Shown here in pieces: positions 27,668-39,215 of a DNA stretch of 64,000 nucleotides. Position 1 is the first letter of the stretch. Each line of letters starts with the position of its first letter. Source of the stretch: Prinia subflava (lineage: Eukaryota > Chordata > Aves > Passeriformes > Cisticolidae); assembly GCF_021018805.1 (NCBI RefSeq), contig NC_086254.1:1909001-1973000 (forward strand), in the 5' to 3' direction. Made by a program: the position numbers and the translations under genes. Below the pieces are notes generated by a model. It was given only the letters and a program-made list of their open reading frames with translations. It was not told where the DNA came from and did no database searches.

Positions 27668-28110
27668 TGATGCCTTGAGTTTCAGCTTCCATGTTTTTCA
27701 CATTCTGTGCTGCTTAGGTGCTGTTCTGAGCCTCACATTAAGTGTCAGTAAATTCTCTTCACAGAGCAGGGACACAAAACAAATCCTTTTCCTGCTGGGG
27801 ACCAAGGACAACTTTCAGCCCAACAGCACAAACAAGGGTGGCTGGAGGGAGGAACAAGAAGGATGAGACCTCACAACCTGAAGCTGTAATTGGACAATTA
27901 AACCCCAATATGCAAATGGACCAAAACTTATAAAAGTGTGAGACCTCGTGACTCTTTGTCCATTTTGTGACCATTTTAAGCCCACCTTGGGTGTAGTCCT
28001 GGTCAGGCTCCTGTCCTGCCCAAGGTGTATCCTTAAAGGCCTTTCAATAAATCCCTGCTTTGTTCCCTAGCTCTGTCCAGTCTCTGCTCCAGCTCAGCCT
28101 CCCAAGGCCC
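27668..28110 (+). mobile_element. Solo LTR of a second passerine endogenous retrovirus
   Basis: The element begins TGATGCCTTGAG and ends with ...CTCCCAAGGCCC, so the ends are partly inverted (GCCTTG/CAAGGC). The hexamer CACAGC sits on both sides (27662-27667 and 28111-28116), a convincing target-site duplication of 4-6 bp depending on where the terminal CA is placed. Promoter and polyadenylation signals lie in the right order: ACTTATAAAAGTGTGAGACC near 27926, then CAATAAATCCCTGC near 28045. The text agrees with a songbird LTR I recognise without a sure family name. No gag, pol or env sequence is present. It lies antisense to AUTS2. Confidence 0.85.
27926..28050 (+). promoter_or_regulatory. 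LTR promoter TATA box and polyadenylation signal
   Basis: Within the second solo LTR, TTATAAAAG (about 27928-27936) is a good TATA box and AATAAA (about 28047-28052) a good poly(A) signal, about 118 bp apart. This is the usual R-region layout. Whether the promoter is active cannot be seen. Confidence 0.6.
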
Positions 28111-29059
28111 CACAGCCCCCAGCAGGAGGGGGCAGCAGGGCAGGCAGCGATGCCCCAGCAGGGCAGGGCAGGGCTGGGACTGCAGGAGCCAGAGCTGTGC
28201 TCACCTCACACCTCAATCCCCATGGCTGGGGCATCCCCAGAGCTCACAGCACCAGGAGGGATGGGATTTCAGGAGGTGAACAGAAGCTACTTCAGCTGAA
28301 TGCACATTAACCCTCAGGTGGAGCGCAGATGAAAATATTTGCCCTGATTTTTTTTTAAAACAGATTTACCATTGCTAAAGGAAAGGCCATTAAAAACCTT
28401 GACTTCCTAATGGCCTGAAAACAGCAATAACCTAATAATCATTTTCTTATGGACAAAACACTCCCAAATATTCCTAATGAACCATTACAGCACGCATTGC
28501 AAATTTACAAGCCTTCATTTAATTAATTCCACCGAAACAAACACACAAATCTTCCAGCTCGGTGCTGCCACACGCACAGACTCTCTGAGCACCAAGCCCT
28601 CAGCAACCTTCCTCTGATGGACATTTTTTTTTCCAGGAAATGACACAGAGACATAGGTAAAAGGTGATTTAGATAGACTGCTGTGTCACAAATTGTCAGG
28701 ATCTGATTTAAAGACCTTGCCTTTGTCAAGAAAGACAGTTGGGTGTCTGCTTTAAAGAAGTACTGGGAATATTTTCATCAAAGGTTTGAATTGAAAAACA
28801 GTGGGAGGTAAATATCTGAGATGTTGCCAAGAAAGACCGCTATATCCGTGCAATTACCATTAACAGGGGACAGCAGTGGTTCAATGAAGTAATTCAATCT
28901 GGTGTCCTACATTTTATCAGACAGCAATTTTGAGTTCTGACATAAAAGACTGAGAAAGGGGATTGGACTCTTTTCTCTGAAATTCAGCCTTAATTCTTGC
29001 AATCAGGAGATGTGTTCTCTGCTTCAGGTACAAGCCTACTGTCCCTCCAAGGGACACAA

Positions 29060-29113
29060 AAGAATAACCCAATATTCACCTTCAAAAGAAGAATAACCCA
29101 ATATTCACCTTAC
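29060..29113. repeat. Short tandem duplication, 29-bp period
   Basis: The segment GAATAACCCAATATTCACCT occurs at 29062 and again at 29091, separated by a short A-rich linker. The copies are identical, so the duplication is probably recent. Confidence 0.9.
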
Positions 29114-29322
29114 CACCACTCATTGGCATAGGAACAAGTCGTACTTTGGGCAAGTTTCAGAGCTGAGTGCCTGCAGTATTACAGCAGTGTTTCCCTCCTG
29201 ACTTAACTGTCTCAGTATTTCCTTACTTGTGAATTTTGCAAGAAGAAAAAGACGTATTGCTTTTTAAAAAAATAAACAATATGATGCAGCCCAAATTAAT
29301 AAATGTATTCTTCCAAAATTTA

Positions 29323-29353
<31 letters not shown>
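29323..29353. repeat. (AG)n dinucleotide microsatellite
   Basis: A run of AG units of about 31 bp with one AAAG interruption. Confidence 0.9.
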
Positions 29354-30910
29354 CTGTATTTCTCAGAAAATGGCAAAATGAAAAGCTTCTGGAAACTGCC
29401 ATCTGAATAACACCATCACATGGCTTCTCCTCATTGTCCATTCACACTGCACACTGCTGGTTTTGCATTCTCTTTCTCCACAGTACCCCCTGTCAGTCCA
29501 ATGGCTGCACTGGTGCCTTCCAAGGCCACCAGGTTTGCAGAGCAGCTCTGCTTTCTCCTCTGCAAGGGGGCTCCCACACTGGCCTCAGGATGAGCTTCCC
29601 TCCCTCTCCATACAGGCCCACCCAAACAAGCACCACAAACCCCTTTTCCAGGGAAATCACCACATTTTAGCCTTCCACCTCCTTTCTACCACAATGTTTT
29701 TTGCATGAGAGTGTGCTGGTCTATAAACTCTGGTGTTACACCATGCAGGGATCTTGAAAGGTTCTGTTAATGGCACATAGTTGAAAATGGTAATTTATAT
29801 TTCACTGAGCAAAATCTCACCACAAACAATAACGCCATGAGACCATTTGCAACTGGAACAGTCCAGTGTCGCTCTTTCCACTGGGGTACAAATCCCACCG
29901 AGTTCCAAAACATCACAAACAAGAGCAAACTGGCTCTTGTGTCATACAGAACGTGCTCAGCCCGTTTACACATGGCACAGACCCAGGGCTCACTGCAGTG
30001 ATGGACTGCACAGCCCTTTCCTTTCCATCAAACCATACAGAACCTCCTCTGGAGACTCAACACCGTCTTTGCTCCACAATATTAAACACACAATGCCACT
30101 GAGCATTCTCTTGTAATGATACGAAACTGAGACCCTTGGAAGATGGAGGCTCTGTGTATGACAGCTTAACTGCTTGCAATCAAACTAATTTGCAGTATGG
30201 TGACCTGAAATGAGTTTAAAAGCACCATAATGCATGTTTAGCAATCAGTGAAGCAATCCTTTATTATTCAGGTTCACATCTGCAATTTGTGTCACGTGTT
30301 ATGGGAAACAGAAAGAGGGGAAGCACAAAAAAGAATCCTTTTGCTTTGCAGGAGTTGGTGAGCAAAACATGAGCCACAGAACATGGGGCATTTGAGACCA
30401 GAGAGACTGACAGCAAATCTTAAGTCTTTCTGCCACTTATAGAAATCTTATAATGTCCAGAAGAAGAAATTATTAAATTAAACCATTAGCTATAAATAAT
30501 TATGTCTTGATTTTTCTAATTTTTTTTTCTGGAAAAGAATTATTAAGCAAGTTCACCTGAAATACCACAAAAAAAAACAAACCAAGAATGCCTCCAGGGT
30601 TTTAAACTGTGAATGAAGTTATCAACCAGCCACTTTCAACATTCCCCTTCCTACCAGTTCCAGAAGAGGAAGATCCTTCTGGCAAATAATGAGGAGTTTA
30701 ATACCACCTCTCCAAATACATAAATTCTCTTATTTCCATTCTTTTTTTTATGACATCTCCATTGATCACACTTGTAATCCTTGGGGAAAAGGTGGCTCCA
30801 ACAAGGTAAGTGGGGAACCATGCACAGAAGCAGGAGGAAAAGGGACCAGGAAGCTGGAAGCACTTGCTGAAGAAGGGCAAGCGCAGTAAATGCAATACCA
30901 TTTCAGAAAT

Positions 30911-31048
30911 GTAAAAAAACCCCAAAACAAACAAAAAAACCCACCCTACAACAACAACCAACCCAAATCAACCAACCAACCAAACAAAATACCAACAAAA
31001 ACCAACCAACCAAACAAACAAACAAAAAACCCAAAATAAAACAAACAC
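30911..31048. repeat. A/C-rich low-complexity tract with (CCAA)n
   Basis: A purely A/C-dominated stretch mixing AAAAACCCC-type runs, (CAA)n and (CCAA)n. Its frames give long F/L/V-rich nonsense peptides on the minus strand. Confidence 0.85.
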
Positions 31049-33427
31049 ATAGGAAAGACACGGAAGTGCAGAATTGAGGCAAAGCCATTAGAGAAAGCAC
31101 AGAATTGCTCAGTTCTGAGAACTCCAGCAGGAGTGGCCTTGGGAAGGGGAGGGAAGGCCCAGGCCAGCACACTCTGCTCAATCCTGAGTGACAACTCCTT
31201 GGGGATATCACCCCTGAATCATTAAAGCATCTGGGGACTGTTCTAAGGAAATTACTATAAGTTATTGGAGAAACTGCATTGTTCAGACAGAGGGTGAAAA
31301 TGCAGAGGGTTTCAGCAATGAGAGGACGAACCAGAAAGACCTGAAGTTCTGAAATGTGGTCTCAGTTCAGTTTGGTTGGGTAAGAAACTGCTGAGGTGCC
31401 CTGCTCTCCTTCTGTAAGATTTGGACAACACAGTTTCACAAACAGTCCAAAGAAGTATGTGGAAAAATATCTTAAATTCAAAGCACATTATTCAAAAAAC
31501 ATGAGCATGCAATAGGGCAGGGTTCTACAGCATTTAGGGAAATACCATCTGAAGGGCTTTAAAAAATAACTCTGACCTTCACCACCTCTGTTCCAAATTA
31601 TCTGAGGAGAGACCTATCCTGACCAAATTCCAGCCCAGGCCATTTATTCTGCTTGCCTAATCTTTCCCCAAATACTGAGTTAATAATATGTGGAATACAC
31701 AGTTTTCTTCTCCAAAACCTGTTGTTTTGCTCCAAGTATTCTCATTGTGATGAGCAGGATGCTGGAAATGCAGATGCTCTTGTTCTTGCTTTGCTGGTCA
31801 TGTTGTTAGCAAACTCTTTAATGAGTCTCAGTTCTCCCTAGGAACAGCACTACAGTTTATAAATGCTCAAATTAATAGACCTGGGGTAGACTTTATTACA
31901 TGCAATGTATTTAGTTGGCAATGATGATGCCTCCCTTACAGCAGCAGTTAGAATAAACTGCATTTTTAATGGCTCCTGGAAAACAAAAGACAATACCTAA
32001 AAGATTTCAGATGAAGAAATACCAGGTTTCCTGGTCTCACTGCACCACACCAAACCTACTCCACTGAGGGCTGCAAACACTAATGAGTAATTACAGCCCA
32101 CAGAGAGATTTCTACTGGGGATCTTGTCCACTCTGCTCGAATCTGAATTTACCATCAGAAGATTCATAACCTCTGCTGTCAGCTTCACTTCTGCAAAGAA
32201 TGGGCACATGGAGAATTTAAAGTGAAGTTAAAATGGATTTCAATATACCCTTCACAATAATAGTTGGTAAAACTAATTACAGTGAGAAAATTGGAGATCA
32301 TTCATTACCCTACTAAGCAAATTAGGATTCGTTAACAATGATTTATAGTGCCAAAGAGAGGATAACAAGGATCCTCTTTCCAGCTCCATTCACAGGGGAC
32401 ATGGCAGTTCATGGTGTGGTGCCACCCCAACAGCCCCTGTGCAGAGCCTTTGTGCACCTCAGGGTGTTTCAGACACACACACACTTCTACATCAGCAAAA
32501 TACATTTAAAATGTTTGGCTTCTAAAGTCAAGCTCTAAAATTAACTGAGCAGATTAACCTACTTGCAAGAACAACAGTTTTTTTATTTACCAACCCCACT
32601 GTGCACGTGATGTGGAGTAAAGCACCACTGCCTTAGCAGGTTGGATTTACTGAAGCCCTTCCAAACGATGCTTTGGATCTGATCTGTTCTCCCCTGTGGA
32701 AGCCAGTGGGTCCCACTGCCCTTCACAGAGTGCAGCCTCTTCACACCCTCCCACCCAGGAGTGTCCAGCATCACAAGCCTGACCACCTCAAGGAACACAG
32801 CTCAGCTCCTCAGGAGCACTGCCAACACAGTGACCAGGCAACGAGGGGAAAGCTGCTCTTTGAAGGGCTCTCTGAGAGCAGAGAAGGTGCTGCTGTAACA
32901 ATTCCACATTTCTTCTTGCAGGATGATGTCTCAGGTGAGAATCCCTCCCAGAGCACAGAGAAATAGCTGGCCTTATCTAGGCCAAAGCCTGGTTTTCCAT
33001 CATATCCATACCAAACACCACTGGTGCTCTCCTTACTCTCCCTGGGATGGGTTTTTAGAGCTCTGAGTAATAAACACTGCACAAGGCAGGGTCCCCGTGG
33101 TGCACTGGAACTGTGCAAACATCTGAACCCAACCCACCCAGGGCCAAACTGGATAGCACAACTGATTAGCCAGAGCCTCGGGGAACAAGCTCACCATTTA
33201 TGCTTGTCTGAGCCACCAGCCCATGTGCAAAGCCCAGTTGTAGCTTTTCTTTCATTTTTTTGTTCAAGGTGGAGCAAGATCGCTGTTTAGAAAAGAAGGG
33301 TCACAGGGAGTCTTCTGCCTTCACAATGTTATTTCCCTCACCAGCTCATTACCAAATCCTACCCAGCTCTGAAAAATTCCCAAACTCTCTGCATTTGGAG
33401 GAATAGAAAATAACACAAACCTGCAAT

Positions 33428-33455
33428 CAAAAAAAAAACCCCAAAAACCCCAACA
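33428..33455. repeat. CCCCAAAAACCCC-type A/C tract
   Basis: An A9-10 run followed by CCCCAAAAACCCCAAC. It has the same motif as the 7.8-kb and 47.4-kb tracts. Confidence 0.8.
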
Positions 33456-36400
33456 CAGCATTAAAAGAGGAACAGAAACTGGAACAAAGACTCAAGAAGT
33501 AGACATATACAGAAATAGAAGTAAGTTGCCAAAAGCAGAGAAAGTGTACAATTGCCAAAGAACCTGACAACCTTGGGACTCAGGGTTGTTGTTTAGAAGC
33601 AAAAGAGTCAGTTATTTAAGTTTTGATTTCTGCTCTGGTTTGCAAACCAAGGAACCCCTATCTGCTTTAACAGGGATTTGGCTGGATGCAAGATACACAA
33701 ATGAGCAATAGCCATTCTTCAAAGCTAGGTAAGAGAAAAAGCTTTACTGTTATACAAATTCCAATTGTATTCTAAAACATCTCAACCTTCTGAAGTCTCA
33801 AGAAGCTGGACAACATAAAAAACTCCCACAATTCAAATAGCTTTCCTTTTAAAGTTAAAGAGATGGTGATTTTTTTCTAAAACTCTAACTACTTTCCAAT
33901 TATCTGATCTGACATCTTGATGAGATGTAATCTACCTTATAATCTGTCTTTGATGAGAGACAATGATAATTTGCAATGCAAAAAGTGTCAAAGACAACTG
34001 GGAGATCTTCCAGGAAGTATTAAGTTGTGATTTCTTAGGGTGCACCAATATTAACAACATGCCCAAATTTTTTTCACGTGCACCAATCATAGACTGGACT
34101 GATCCCACAGGAAGCAATAAAGTCAGGGCAGCACAAAAGGCTTCCAGGAGAATTAGAATGATTTTTACCTCTTCCTTTCTGAATATTGGTTTAATAATGT
34201 GCAAAAAGGATGGGAAAGTGTCTCCTCTGACAAGGAGCACTAAGACAGGTGAAACAGACTCCAACAAAATTGTCTTTTAAACAGAATCTACAGAGAATAC
34301 CAACACCTGTTGGAGTAGAAGAGTTGTTCCCAAATGAAATCCAGACTTGAAGATGTATCTAGAGCTCCTTGACAACTTTGCACCATCCCCTCTCCTTCAG
34401 TGGCCCCTCACAGTGGTCCCATTCTGCTGAAGGCAGCTCATTACAAGGTTTGTTTGACCAAGGGCAGTTCTATCACCCCAGCTGGGTTAGGCTGAATCCT
34501 GAGGGAGATTCTCAACCCTCTCCACAGCAGGCTGTGGGAATGCCTCCCACAGCACCTGCATTTCTGCTTTCCCTGTTGCTTTTCCAGGAGCACTTACACA
34601 GAGACAAGAACAGAACAATTCAGTCTCCAGCTCTGCCATTCAGAATTCGATCTACTGACAGTATAAAATCAGGTGAGATTCCAGCCCTCACTACTGCTGA
34701 AGCTGCACAATGAGTTACTGGGATGGAGCTAGCATGGAGATATTAGAGGAATGATTTTGTGCTACTGGGAAGTGTCAGCTTTATAAATGTTCCCTTAAAC
34801 ACTCGGTGACCTGCAGAGACTCTGTGGAGTAACAGGATCTAAAAGTCATTTTAGCTTTGCTGCAGCATGCACAGCACCCACAAACACTGCAGACACACCA
34901 CCCATCACCCCTCCCACCTGAGTGCCTGGCACAAGCAGCGTCCTCAAAGGGGATTCCAAGCTGGACATGGATTATTTCTGTGCTAGGCAACATGGCCTAA
35001 ACACATGAAGATTCCATTAATACTTGATTTAAACAGCAGACGTGTGCTACTGAATCCATACCTCAGTGTTCATTCCTTTCTGAATAAAACTTGCTTCCCT
35101 CTGCAGCAGATGTCCATCAGTCCATTTCCACCTACCTGGTTCCTCTGTTCCCTCTGGTGAGCTGCAGTACAGAATATTCCACAGTACAACATCCACCAAA
35201 TCATTTCCAAGGGCCAAAGCTTTATTATTATCTATGGGACTAGAAGTTATTTTTACTGTATTTGAGACCAGTGACCCCTGTTTTGATGTTCTGGGTTAAC
35301 ACCAAACACAAAAACTAACAGTCCTTTCTAGTTAAAGGCTTTGGAAAAAAGAAGTCAATTCAAGTGCGTATTCCTTTGCACTTTGATAATAAAATAATTA
35401 CATTGATCAGAAACACATGCTAATTGGATCATTCTGGAGCATTTTTCTCATTGTCTGGTACCACAAAACACATCTGGGTTTTATTTGCCCCATGTAAGTT
35501 AATAAGAGTATGGGCTTTTTTGAAACAACAAGCAAGATAATCCTAAAAACAATTTTCCAAAGTGGAAAGGGAGGAAAAAACCCTTCATGTTTCATCCAAG
35601 ACTGTGTGAGTGTAAAAACAACTTTAAGATAGAAACTGAAGGACATTTTCTACCTACTTGGCTATTAGTGAGGAAAGAAAAAAACAAAGTTAAAGACTCT
35701 TAATACTGTGACTACAGAAAAGAAACAGCTCAGTTAAATATATTAATGGCACCAACAAGGGACGTCTCCCCCACCTACACAGCCCCAAATTGGAATGATT
35801 CAAGGTGCCAATCCATCAGCCCTAGAAGACATCAGGCTTCTTCTTGTTACTAAATCCCTTGCTCAGGAGAGCTGGAAACTTTCAAGCTTTCTGTTGGAGC
35901 ATAGGGGATGCTGACACCTTCCAGATTTTCACTTTAGTGGACCAACCCACAGACAGTATGGTGCAGGGAACAGCAGATGGCTTCTCTTCTGTCGCCTCTG
36001 CTGCCTAGAGAGGAAGCTCTGCTCCCAAACCATGCATATTCAGCTCTTGCTGCAAGGAGAACAAGGCTTATTTATCCATGGCACAGCCCTCCAGCCCATA
36101 ATATACCTGCCCCATTCCAGAGCATGTCTACAGACCTCTATGTGATTGGAATTTTCCCAGACAAAGGAAAGCAATCCATTCAGAACTATGTAAAGATATC
36201 CAAGGTTTAGTGTTAATTCTACATAAACGCTGACCCATTTGACATAATTTTTCCCTTCATTCCCTCCCTCTCAAAAATACACGACACAACCCAGGGCAAG
36301 TGATGAAAAAAGGAAACCAGCTCATTTTTCTGTTTCACAACTTACCTTACACTGACTTGGGCCTTGATACAATTAGAACAACCACCACAAAACTCTTTCA

Positions 36401-37629
36401 CTTGAGGATGCTCTTTTCATACCTCACCACCAGCAGTGTGAACGTTCTGTCTGTGCAGAAGTCCAGTGTAAATCCAGCAGGGTACAGCATTTCTCCAGGT
36501 ATTAGGAAATTTTTGTGCCATTTTTGTCAGACCACACATACACAATTTAATCCCATAACTTTTTTACAGGATCACAGACCTCTATGACAAAAGACTAAAT
36601 TCACCATGAACTAATAGAAGAAAATAACTCTCTGGGAATGTGACAGGAGTGCAACCAAGTTTTTCCATCGTGTAATTGAATACCACAGAGTTTACTTTTC
36701 CCCACAGATCCATGAGAAGATAGAAGCAGGCTTTGATTAGACTGATAACTTCACAGAGCAGTGCTGTGGCCAAGGCTCACTGCATTTCACCCACCTGGTT
36801 TTGGACATACACAGTGCTCTGCTTCTCCTACAGTTATTATAAAGGCAGAAAAGATGTGCTTGGAGAATACAGCATAAGTTACAAGAGAAACAGGATATGC
36901 GCAATTTAAACATAAATCTTGGAAGAAAATAAGCAGTGCATTGGATTGACTGGAAAACATTTTTTACTCCCAAACTTATCTGTGCAAGTAAAAGGTATAC
37001 TGATGAATGTGGGAATGAACAAAAGGTATGAATATAGACTGCTAAATCAATACAGCTGCATGCAAGTAAATCACAAGCCCAAAAAAACCTGATCAATTTT
37101 CAAACCAGCTGGGGCCTGATCTGCTTCTCAGGACATAAAATGTAAATCTGGCATAAATATAATAATATAATTTCTGTGTTTTCAAAGAGTGCCCATGAGC
37201 CACGGGCTTTTAAGCAACAGGTAGAAATCCCTGTGCCACCTTCTCTGGGCTGTGGTACACAGGAGATGAGGCCAGACATTGTATTGGACTCTTTAAAATC
37301 TGTGACTAAACAAGAACTGGTGCAGGGGGGAATCAAGGTCCTCCCATCTCCCATTAGAGAGCTGGTGAGACCACAGCTCATTTTATTTGCTGTAATTGTG
37401 TAGATTAAGTGCTGTTAAAATTTATGTAGTAATTAATAAGACACCTGATTAGTTCAAGAAAACATGGAGCACCGTGTTGGAAATGTTACTTTGTGGAGGA
37501 AGAAATAAGAAGGGTGTGTTCAGCTGCGGGGCAGAGTGGGCTTGGTGGGTGTCCCCGTGTCCCCGCTCTTTGTGCATTTTGTGTGAGCAGCACTCTGCTG
37601 CTCGGAGGCACACGTGTGAAAGTGGAGAT

Positions 37630-37637
37630 ACACTTAC
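37630..37637 (-). promoter_or_regulatory. AUTS2: Splice donor of the AUTS2 microexon
   Basis: The minus strand reads TTT|gtaagtgt, a strong GTAAGT donor directly after the Phe codon of GYF. This is where the AUTS2 peptide breaks off in the genomic reading frame. Confidence 0.9.
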
Positions 37638-37673
37638 AAAGTAGCCTGTTCCCAAGCTGGAAGGAGCTGAGCT
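37638..37673 (-). CDS. AUTS2: AUTS2 microexon, 36 nt (probably human exon 4)
   Basis: This 36-nt exon encodes exactly 12 residues, SSAPSSLGTGYF. In vertebrate AUTS2 these follow ...SSSRERLSD directly and precede a cysteine and an acidic DSDSD stretch. On the minus strand the exon starts after ttttattgcag and ends with TTT before gtaagtgt. Both junctions are phase 0 and match the phase of the 102-nt exon upstream, so 34 plus 12 codons join without adjustment. The frame stays open on both sides of the exon, so an ORF finder returns a longer spurious protein here. The exon is too small for most gene finders unless a protein alignment guides them. It could be alternatively spliced without shifting the frame, but nothing in the window shows whether it is. 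The following coding exon was not found between here and position 1, so intron 4 must exceed 37.6 kb. Confidence 0.93.
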
Positions 37674-37708
37674 CTGCAATAAAACACAAAGACAAAGTGG
37701 AAAGTCAG
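37674..37708 (-). promoter_or_regulatory. AUTS2: Splice acceptor and candidate branch point of the AUTS2 microexon
   Basis: The minus strand has a T-rich tract, tttgtctttgtgttttattgc followed by ag, before the exon. A consensus ctgac has its adenine at 37705, 32 nt upstream. The acceptor is fixed by the protein match. The T-rich tract and consensus branch point suggest a fairly strong acceptor for so small an exon. Confidence 0.8.
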
Positions 37709-37859
37709 TGATGGTTTTTAACACGTTCCAATCCACACAGCTCATTACCAGCCCTTTCCAAGCTTTTCATCACCACATCACAGCACCGGCGTCCTGCCCC
37801 TTGTCATCTGCTACTGAAACAAACACGCTGTTGCTTAATTTTTCCCTTTACATCTCTCA

Positions 37860-38220
37860 ACCACTCGGAGATGGTAACGTGCTATTTACTGAATTCCAAG
37901 CTTCTGCGGTGGACGTAATTGCCAATTTATTTGACAGGCAGCTGGGTAATGAATTAATGATGGCATTTCGCCCTGCACTGAGACTAAACAGACACTCATC
38001 AGCCAGCCTCCCTGACATGCTGACATTCAATGCCCTGGACTCCAGCTCCTCAGCTGCACGGCCACAAAGGGGCAGGCGGGAGGGGGAGGAAGGGAAAAAA
38101 AGTAGACTGACTTCAAAACAAAAAGCCCGGTGGGTTTGGATGACTTTTTCAGTGTATGACCTGTTTGCCAATTTATTCCCGAAAGGCCCTGGTTAGTACA
38201 CACATAGTGCTTTTCTAAAA
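37860..38220. other. Candidate conserved noncoding element in intron 3
   Basis: Repeat-free DNA starting about 190 bp upstream of the microexon in transcript order. It has clustered homeodomain-like TAAT sites (GGGTAATGAATTAATGATGG) and a TALE-like TTGACAGGCAG. AUTS2 introns are known to contain developmental enhancers. Conservation itself cannot be seen here. Confidence 0.35.
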
Positions 38221-38639
38221 TGAGACATTTTGTAAACATAATTAGTAGTCTGAAATGTAAAGAATGCGTGGGCACAGAGAAGCTGCTTTAGTCAATGTAC
38301 CATTTTCTGGAGAATGCAGTCACTACAATTTCCCATTTGGATGTCCACACTGTTTGACAAACCGAGGATTTAGAAACAACAACAACAACAAAAAAGCAAA
38401 CAGCAAATATCTACAGTGTGAAATAGATTTCAAAACTCAAACCTATAAAAATAATTAAAACTATTATTGCTAGCATGGAAAATAATCAATTTGTTTAAAT
38501 GCTTTATAAAAAAAAAAGCATCACGAAATTCAGTTTAAGTGGGACACGATCACAACCTCTATATTCCCAGGAATTAAGGAGATCAAGGGTTTTGTTTCAT
38601 TAGTTTTTCATCTGAGCAATGGGGATTACACAGCAGGTC

Positions 38640-39215
38640 TGGGGCCGTGGGGAGCCCGGAACATCTCGGTGCTAATCCAGGCCAGGCTGCTCCACCAGAG
38701 GGGAGCAGGTTCCAGCCCTGGCCCCGGAGCCGTGGATGCAGCAGGAGCAGGGCAGCATCCCCAGAGAGCAGAGAGCTGCTGGGCTCAGCTCCCCCTCTGA
38801 CCCCAGCACAGCCCCCTGGGGGTGACACACCTCGGGGACACCCACACAGCCCAGGAACACCCCTGGAAAAACAGAATTTGGGTCACTTCATCCCCGTGCC
38901 CAGATGCAGCTGCAGGTGTGCAGTGCACAGCTCCGGCCATCAGCGCACAAGGGAACTGCACACAAACCAGGACATCCCAAAGTGCTCCTGTCCCCACTCC
39001 GTCTGCTGTGCCACCACCACCCACAGCAGACCCCTGGCCCCAGGGCTGATGTCCCTGGCAGCAGCAGGGCCCAGCCTGCCAGCCCTGCCTCCCTCTGTCC
39101 CTGGGGATGAGCAGTGCTGGCCTGAACTGCCCCCTGGCACAGCCCTGCCCTCGCCAGCCCGGCTGGGCACAGCCCTCCACGGCCACGGGCCCTGCTTTGG
39201 AGATGCCACAAAGAT
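38640..39215. other. GC-rich, CpG-poor block in intron 3
   Basis: About 575 bp, mostly C/G with abundant CA/TG dinucleotides, open in several frames on both strands (up to 200 codons). I see no domain, repeat unit or splice context for a gene. The CA/TG excess suggests decayed CpGs, such as an old methylated GC-rich insertion. Function unknown. Confidence 0.5.

Larger units (their letters stand above)
28117..37629 (-). other. AUTS2: AUTS2 intron 4, proximal part
   Basis: This is intronic sequence between the second solo LTR and the microexon. It contains a 29-bp tandem duplication (29.06-29.11 kb), a GA array (29.3 kb), an A/C-rich low-complexity tract (30.9-31.05 kb) and an A/C tract at 33.43 kb. 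Several AT-moderate, repeat-free blocks, for example about 34.0-34.25 kb, might be conserved, but nothing in the sequence alone proves it. No exon was recognised. Confidence 0.8.

Noticed and set aside
1..37637. Search for the next AUTS2 exon (CDSDSDQEEK... peptide) downstream of the microexon
   Set aside because: No matching translation was seen on the minus strand; the exon presumably lies beyond the window.
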